In this document: piece by piece, positions 53,922 through 64,000 of the stretch
How the letters are laid out: the number at the start of each line of letters is the position of its first letter
Numbering within the stretch: the first letter of the stretch is position 1
Origin: Vibrio sp. HB236076
GTDB taxonomy: Bacteria > Pseudomonadota > Gammaproteobacteria > Enterobacterales > Vibrionaceae
NCBI RefSeq assembly: GCF_040957575.1
Contig: NZ_CP162602.1
Coordinates: 1-64,000, forward strand
Direction of reading: 5' to 3'
Length of the DNA: 64,000 nt
Notes under the pieces: model-generated
The model's input: only the letters and a program-made list of their open reading frames with translations
What the model was told of the DNA's origin: nothing
The model's database searches: none
Position numbers and translations under genes: made by a program

Positions 53922-55054
53922 TACACGTCATCCGTCATTTGTTGTATCAAGGTTGTTAAGGCCTCTTTTTGTGGCTCGGTTAACTCCGCTTGCTGCACTT
54001 CGCGGTAAAAATCGTTAAACATATCCAACTCACTGCGCGCCAAGCCATCAAAATTTAGGGGTTGCTCTTCGCCGATGTTCATCCCCGGCTTTTCTAAGTG
54101 CAGGACATTGGGGTAAACCTGACGCAGTTTATCCATGGGATTTAAGATCGCGTGTTTGTCGAGTAAGCGCACTAACAAATAATCCTCTCGACCGGGATCG
54201 TGCTGGCCTTGCGCTAACAACGTCGCCATTTCCCCTTCCAAAATACGCATATTGTGAGGGGCGTTAAGCGGACAATGGGTGAGCTCAATGCCATTGGCTC
54301 GTATATCAACCAGCGTGAAGCCCTTGTTGTGATGCTGCTCTGAAAAGCTGTATTTCATTAATGACCCAGAGTAACGAATCGTGTCTGTGCCTTTTTTTTG
54401 TGGTTGGTGTAAGTGGCCAAGCGCGGTGTAATCAAAGGGTAAAAAATGCTCGTGACTGACTTGATCGGCCCCGCCAATCGACAGTGGGCGCTCGGAATCG
54501 GATTCAATCGCCCCATCGACAAAGCAATGTGCGATCAGTACTTTTTTCATCTGTGGATCGGCATCGGCCAGGATACGTGCCACCAGGGCTTGATGCGCTT
54601 GGTCGTGGTCTTTGACAGGTTGTTGTAAAAATTCGCTCGCTTGCTCTGGATCGCTGTACGGCAAGCCGTAAAACGCCACCGATTGACCTTGCTCATCGGT
54701 GAGAACCACAGGCTCGAGCATCGAGTCATAATCACTGATGATGTAAAGACCCGAGTTTTTCATTCTCTTGGCTGCAAACCCTAAACGCTGCGCCCCATCG
54801 TGATTGCCTGGGATCATGATCACTGGGGTATTTAAGCGCTCACACAAAGCCTCTAACACCTCATCAAGTAGGGCAATCGCACGAGTGGGCGGTACAGAGC
54901 GGTCGTAAATGTCACCGGCAATGACAATGGCATCGACGGGGTTTGCTTCTACATAGGCGATGAATTGTTCAAGTACGGCACCTTGGTCGTCGAGTAAAGA
55001 AACGTTGTGAAATTGGCGGCCTAAGTGCCAATCGGCAGTATGAATAAATTTCAT
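53921..55054 (-). CDS. sbcD: Exonuclease subunit SbcD
   Basis: A 377-residue calcineurin-like nuclease, the Mre11-type partner of SbcC. The binuclear metal motifs are clear: FIHTADWHLGR (3-13), VIAGDIYDR (about 44-52), GNHDG (about 82-86) and the HCFVDG and GHLHQPQ segments. It cleaves DNA hairpins and removes blocked ends. It is the first gene of sbcD-sbcC. The GST gene lies 79 bp downstream of nothing in common: it is transcribed separately upstream on the same strand. Confidence 0.96.
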   Translation of the reverse strand: MKFIHTADWHLGRQFHNVSLLDDQGAVLEQFIAYVEANPVDAIVIAGDIYDRSVPPTRAIALLDEVLEALCERLNTPVIMIPGNHDGAQRLGFAAKRMKNSGLYIISDYDSMLEPVVLTDEQGQSVAFYGLPYSDPEQASEFLQQPVKDHDQAHQALVARILADADPQMKKVLIAHCFVDGAIESDSERPLSIGGADQVSHEHFLPFDYTALGHLHQPQKKGTDTIRYSGSLMKYSFSEQHHNKGFTLVDIRANGIELTHCPLNAPHNMRILEGEMATLLAQGQHDPGREDYLLVRLLDKHAILNPMDKLRQVYPNVLHLEKPGMNIGEEQPLNFDGLARSELDMFNDFYREVQQAELTEPQKEALTTLIQQMTDDV

Positions 55055-55133
55055 AAATAGAGCACTGTGATTGGGTAAAACAAAAAACAGCGCACCAGAG
55101 CGCGCTGCACATCTAACTCACTCAATGGCATGA

Positions 55134-55751
55134 TTAACCCTGCATTGCGGGCCTTTGTTTGACAATGTCAAACCAGCGGTCAATGTTGGGGGTCTTTTCG
55201 CTGGGGTCAAACTCTTGAGTACGCATGGCAAATTCAACTAAAACAATGGCGCTGATGTCGGCAATGGTAAACTCGTCACCAATCACATAATGATGTTCGG
55301 CGAGTTGAGCATCGAGCTTGGGCCAAAATTGTTCTAAACGCAACTTGGCTTCTTCTCCCCACTCTGGCAAACAGTTTTCTCGATCAGAGAAGGTCGCCGT
55401 GAGATGGCGAAACGCTTGGAAAGCCATGGTGATACCTTCAAGTTCAAGCAAGCGTTGCCACATTTCAACTTTCGCTTTTTGATAAGCCGTGCGGCCAAAC
55501 AAGTCCGTTTGCCCCGCTAACTCAGCAAAATACCGACAAATGGCGGTGCTTTCACACAGGCTATCGCCATTGTAAAGCTCCAGCGTTGGGATCTTGGCGT
55601 TCAAACTTTTTGCTTTGAATTCTGAGGTTAAATTCTCCCCGGCTCGGGCGTCGACATGAATGCGTTCAATATCGAAGGTTTCACCTAGCTCTGCGAGAAA
55701 GAGATTCACTCGTCGGCAACTTGGCGTTGCTGAGTTTTCATATAATTTCAT
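55134..55751 (-). CDS. Glutathione S-transferase family protein
   Basis: A 205-residue GST. The N-terminal thioredoxin-like domain runs MKLYENSATPSCRRVNLFLAELGETFDIERI to about residue 80 with the cis-Pro/ES motif near LCESTAICRYFAEL (67-80); the C-terminal helical domain follows. AAAGGAG 5 bp before the ATG at 55751 fixes the start; the longer frame is not supported. The possible catalytic residue at the N-terminus is Ser/Cys (SATPSCRR). Substrate unknown. Confidence 0.93.
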   Translation of the reverse strand: MKLYENSATPSCRRVNLFLAELGETFDIERIHVDARAGENLTSEFKAKSLNAKIPTLELYNGDSLCESTAICRYFAELAGQTDLFGRTAYQKAKVEMWQRLLELEGITMAFQAFRHLTATFSDRENCLPEWGEEAKLRLEQFWPKLDAQLAEHHYVIGDEFTIADISAIVLVEFAMRTQEFDPSEKTPNIDRWFDIVKQRPAMQG

Positions 55752-55952
55752 CCTGACTCCTTTCACTTTCAGGGCTATTTTGCATTTGCACACTCCAATC
55801 AAAAGTTACCACAAAAGGGCAAAAATAACTGTTTTTCACTGAAAAATGAGCGCTGAATCTGCATTTTTTAGATTAAAAATCACCAACTTGATTGCACTCC
55901 TCGCAACGACTGTGTTTAATACTCTCTATCGAGTCACAAAACAAAGGGCACT

Positions 55953-56951
55953 ATGGCCACCATTAAAGACGTCGCGAAAGAAGCCGGAGTTTCTATCGCC
56001 ACCGTTTCCCGCGTTATCAATCACTCGCCAAAAGCCAGTGAAGCGTCGATTAATGCTGTTACCTTGGCAATGAAAAAGCTCGGTTATCGACCCAATGCCG
56101 CGGCTAAAGCGTTGGTGAGCCAAAGCAGTAATACGGTGGGCGTATTGGTCGGTGATGTCTCAGACCCCTTTTTTGGCACCTTAGTCAAAGCCGTGGATAA
56201 CGTTGCCCACCAGCACGGCAAACACATCTTAGTCGGCAATGGCTATCACGATGCCGAGATGGAAAAACGTTCGATAGAACTGCTGATCAGCAACCGCTGT
56301 GATGCCTTGATTATCCACTCAAAAGCGTTAAGTGATCAACAGCTTATCGCCTATGCCAACGAAGTCAAAGGCATGGTACTCATCAATCGCCACATCGATG
56401 AGATCGCCAAGCGCTGCATCTCACTCGACAACCACCGCGGCGCGTATTTAGCCACTGAGTTTTTAATTCGCCACGGCCACACTCATATCGGTTACCTTAG
56501 CTCTAGCCATGGTATTGAAGATTGTCAGGCGCGCTTACAAGGCTATCAACAAGCGCTTAAGGATCACCAGCTCGAATTTCACGCCAGTTACGTCGAATCT
56601 AGCGAGCCCAATAGCGATGGTGGCGAGCAAGCCATGACCAATTTATTGGCCAAAGCTCTGCCGATCAGTGCCATTGTTGCCTACAACGATCATATGGCGG
56701 CGGGCGCATTATCGGTATTAGATGAAAATGCCATTGCCGTGCCAGAGAAAATGTCCATTGTCGGTTTTGACGATGGCTTGATTGCTCGCTATGTCAAACC
56801 CCGTCTGACAACCATTCGCTACCCGATTGAGTTGATGGCCACCAAAGCGACCGAATTGGCGCTGTGCCACAGTGACCCAGGCAGCCGCGCTCAAACCTTA
56901 ACTTTCCAACCGACCGTGGTAAAAAGAGACTCCGTCAGTCGCCGTGCTTAA
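55953..56951 (+). CDS. galR: LacI-family repressor GalR
   Basis: A 332-residue LacI-type repressor. The HTH MATIKDVAKEAGVSIATVSRVINHSPKASEAS (1-32) is nearly identical to E. coli GalR, and the similarity continues through VGVLVGDVSDPFFGTLVKAVDNVA and MAAGALSVLDENAIAVPEKMSIVGFDD. It should bind galactose and control galactoside genes. It is convergent with the alpha-galactosidase gene; a perfect GalR operator is found at 63951-63966 ahead of melB. No GalR operator is evident in its own upstream 150 bp. The length (332) is slightly shorter than E. coli's 343. Confidence 0.94.
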   Translation: MATIKDVAKEAGVSIATVSRVINHSPKASEASINAVTLAMKKLGYRPNAAAKALVSQSSNTVGVLVGDVSDPFFGTLVKAVDNVAHQHGKHILVGNGYHDAEMEKRSIELLISNRCDALIIHSKALSDQQLIAYANEVKGMVLINRHIDEIAKRCISLDNHRGAYLATEFLIRHGHTHIGYLSSSHGIEDCQARLQGYQQALKDHQLEFHASYVESSEPNSDGGEQAMTNLLAKALPISAIVAYNDHMAAGALSVLDENAIAVPEKMSIVGFDDGLIARYVKPRLTTIRYPIELMATKATELALCHSDPGSRAQTLTFQPTVVKRDSVSRRA

Positions 56952-57040
56952 TCGCCATCCTGGTGTTGTTAACGCGGCTTCAAACCCACAATAGTCTTAT
57001 ACCGAGTCTGCTCTTTTCTTCACTTATCATCGTTCAGATA

Positions 57041-57070
57041 AAAAAACAGAGCCTAGCTCAGCTCTGTTTT
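57041..57070. terminator. Bidirectional terminator between galR and the galactosidase operon
   Basis: AAAACAGAGC (57043-57052) pairs with GCTCTGTTTT (57061-57070); T runs are available on both strands. Confidence 0.9.
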
Positions 57071-57116
57071 GATACCAATCTGATTTGTTAGATTGGCAGG
57101 ATATCAACACCTGCGG

Positions 57117-62377
<5,261 letters not shown>

Positions 62378-62471
62378 CTAGGTGAACAAATTTTAGACCG
62401 AAATGGCTAATGGATTTCGCAGATAATAGGCCCGCCAAGTCAGTCAACTTATTGGGCCGTTACACAGCGTA

Positions 62472-63869
62472 TTACGCCATGGAAGGACGCGTGGGCTTTT
62501 GCTCATCGGGCTCAGTGGCTTGTTCTGACGCTTCGAATTGAGCCTGGTCAAACCCTTCGTGCAATCGATAAAAACGCTTATAGATAAAGCCGCTTAGCAA
62601 CATCATGATCACAGGCAGACCAATCATCATTAGCTGTAATCCGGCAATGGTGTCATCGCTTTGGATTTGATTGGCTTGATAACCAATCAGCGTCAGACCA
62701 ACACCGACAATAAAGCCACTCGCCGCCCCGGCAAATTTCACCAGCATGGTTTGCACAGAAAAGATCACGCTTTCACTGCGATGCCCGGTTTTGTATTCGC
62801 CGTAATCGACGACATCGGCCAGCATGACGGTTTGCAGCGCATTGGCAATACCAATACCCAGTTTAATGGCAGCACCCGATAGGCCAATTAACCATAAATT
62901 ACCGGGATCAAACAGATTCATCGCAATTAAAAGCAAGCAAGACAACACCGGCAAGGCGCAGGCGGTTAACCACAACCATCGACGAGGTAACCAAGCCGCC
63001 AATTTGGGAAACAAGAAGACCCCCGCCACTTCAGCCGCGCCGGCCACCAACATGTAAACGGGGAATAATGACTCGTCACCCAAAGCGTAGGTGAAGTAAT
63101 AAATCGCAAAGCCGCTCACCAGCATATTGGCAATTTGAAACGATAAAATAGTGGCGATGAGGGTTTTTAATTGATCGTTGCCACGGATAATAGCGAGCAC
63201 GTCTGAAACACTGAATTTTTTCTGCTCATGATCAACGGTTGCGACCACTTTTTCTTTTACATGACTCACGGTGATAAAGGCGCTGATGACAAACAGCACT
63301 GCGATTAACATGGCCAAGTTAATAAAACCCTGGCCTTGCTCGCCATCGCCGAGTACGCCGACAATATACAAGCCGTAGCTGCCAATCACAAACCATGCCA
63401 CGCTCGCAAACAAACGCGGCCATACAACGAGTTTTTCTCTTTCTTTTCTTTGGTCGGAAATCGCTGGGATCATTGACCAATAAGGAATGTCCATAATGGT
63501 GTAGGTCAACCCCCACAGCACATAAACCACCGCAGCGTAAACATACAAAGCCACGCCTTCAAATAAATGGGTGCTAAATAGCGCGATCAACACCACGGCA
63601 TTGATCAAGGTACCGATCACAATCCAAGGTCTGAATTTGCCAAAACGCGAACGCGTATTATCTACCACCATTCCCATCATCGGGTCGGTAATCGCATCGA
63701 TAATTCGCGCGGCCAAAAAAATGGTGCCGACGTAAGCTGCAGAGAGACCGGCCACATCGGTAAAATAAAACATCAAAAAGATATAAATCGGGGCACAAGC
63801 AAAGTCTTTGCCGAGCGCACCTAAGCCATAGGACAGTTTGGTTTTTAACGTTATTGCGGTAGGATTCAT
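62472..63869 (-). CDS. melB: MelB-like galactoside:cation symporter (GPH family)
   Basis: A 465-residue transporter with about 12 membrane spans. The opening KTKLSYGLGALGKDFACAPIYIFLMFYFTDVAGLSAAYVGT aligns closely with E. coli MelB, as do the DAITDPMMGMVVDNTRSRFGKFRPWIVIGTL loop (Asp residues for sodium and sugar) and YTIMDIPYWSMIPAI. I start at 63869, where AAGG precedes the ATG; the longer frame to 63944 is less likely. It imports melibiose or other galactosides with Na+ or H+. First gene of the operon; 133 bp separate it from lacZ. Confidence 0.93.
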   Translation of the reverse strand: MNPTAITLKTKLSYGLGALGKDFACAPIYIFLMFYFTDVAGLSAAYVGTIFLAARIIDAITDPMMGMVVDNTRSRFGKFRPWIVIGTLINAVVLIALFSTHLFEGVALYVYAAVVYVLWGLTYTIMDIPYWSMIPAISDQRKEREKLVVWPRLFASVAWFVIGSYGLYIVGVLGDGEQGQGFINLAMLIAVLFVISAFITVSHVKEKVVATVDHEQKKFSVSDVLAIIRGNDQLKTLIATILSFQIANMLVSGFAIYYFTYALGDESLFPVYMLVAGAAEVAGVFLFPKLAAWLPRRWLWLTACALPVLSCLLLIAMNLFDPGNLWLIGLSGAAIKLGIGIANALQTVMLADVVDYGEYKTGHRSESVIFSVQTMLVKFAGAASGFIVGVGLTLIGYQANQIQSDDTIAGLQLMMIGLPVIMMLLSGFIYKRFYRLHEGFDQAQFEASEQATEPDEQKPTRPSMA

Positions 63870-63950
63870 AAAAATGCCTTCGTTCTTTATTGTTATTTCG
63901 CCGCAAGAATACCAAGATGGTGGCGAGATTCTGTGATCAGACATGCCTTT

Positions 63951-63966
63951 GTGTAAACGTTTCCAC
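63951..63966. promoter_or_regulatory. GalR operator
   Basis: GTGTAAACGTTTCCAC matches the GalR/GalS consensus GTGKAANCGNTTNCAC at every defined base. It is 82 bp upstream of the melB start codon and so controls the operon. Confidence 0.85.
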
Positions 63967-63981
63967 TCCGATGTTAATAAA

Positions 63982-63997
63982 TGTTAAACTTGTCACA
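63982..63997. promoter_or_regulatory. CRP-like site upstream of melB
   Basis: TGTTAAACTTGTCACA resembles the CRP consensus TGTGA-N6-TCACA with one change in the left arm. It lies 15 bp beyond the GalR operator, a sensible place for catabolite activation of the sugar operon. Confidence 0.5.
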
Positions 63998-64000
63998 TTA

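Overview
The window looks like a chromosomal segment of a marine gammaproteobacterium, most likely Vibrionaceae. The LacZ, GalR, MelB, RavA/ViaA, SpeA and Mqo products read like enterobacterial/Vibrio orthologues, base composition is moderate, and compatible-solute and D-amino-acid genes are common in marine lineages. The family assignment is inference from protein resemblance only. There are no rRNA or tRNA genes, CRISPR arrays, prophage genes or intact insertion sequences. I support 51 protein-coding genes, including one 52-residue membrane peptide at 42591-42749.

Layout: 1-1.9 kb, small housekeeping proteins (DinB-like, NRDE, YHS). 1.9-4.9 kb, a HisC-like aminotransferase plus an amino-acid-binding protein, divergent from a LysR regulator. 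5-10.1 kb, a LysR regulator divergent from a coniferyl-type aldehyde dehydrogenase, a DJ-1/PfpI protein and a HlyD/DUF2955 efflux pair, which suggests detoxification of aromatic or aldehyde compounds. 10.5-12.1 kb, mqo with a structured leader. 12.3-15.8 kb, an NrtA/B/D-like ABC transporter behind a near-consensus sigma-54 promoter and an attenuator-like leader. 15.85-16.15 kb, a repeat island with two 107-bp copies carrying inverted ends. 16.2-22.3 kb, ybiB, chrA, speA-speB, an unknown gene and a DUF1289 gene.

22.4-31.8 kb is one minus-strand methylamine/betaine block: a FAD oxidoreductase with a GcvT-type C-terminus, an XRE-cupin regulator, a DUF1989-GcvT fusion, and a ProX/ProV/ProW importer whose permease has an extra N-terminal domain. 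Together they suggest import and demethylation of an N-methylated (or S-methylated) solute. 34.2-40.3 kb is a D-amino-acid block: DUF1611 (DgcN-like), an enolase-superfamily epimerase (DgcA-like), D-amino acid aminotransferase, then alanine racemase and a cytosolic-carboxypeptidase-like M14 peptidase. An NtrC-like box and -24/-12 elements lie in the long spacer between the two arms, so nitrogen-limited use of peptidoglycan-derived D-amino acids is a reasonable hypothesis.

40.7-55.8 kb holds signalling and maintenance genes: a Cache-GGDEF diguanylate cyclase, PMP3-type peptide, SDR, cryptochrome-DASH, ravA-viaA, Nudix hydrolase, chemoreceptor, sbcDC and a GST. 55.9-64 kb is a galactoside locus: galR convergent with a melB-lacZ-alpha-galactosidase operon whose promoter carries a perfect GalR operator and a CRP-like site. 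Transport, both galactosidases and the regulator are present; the Leloir genes must lie elsewhere.
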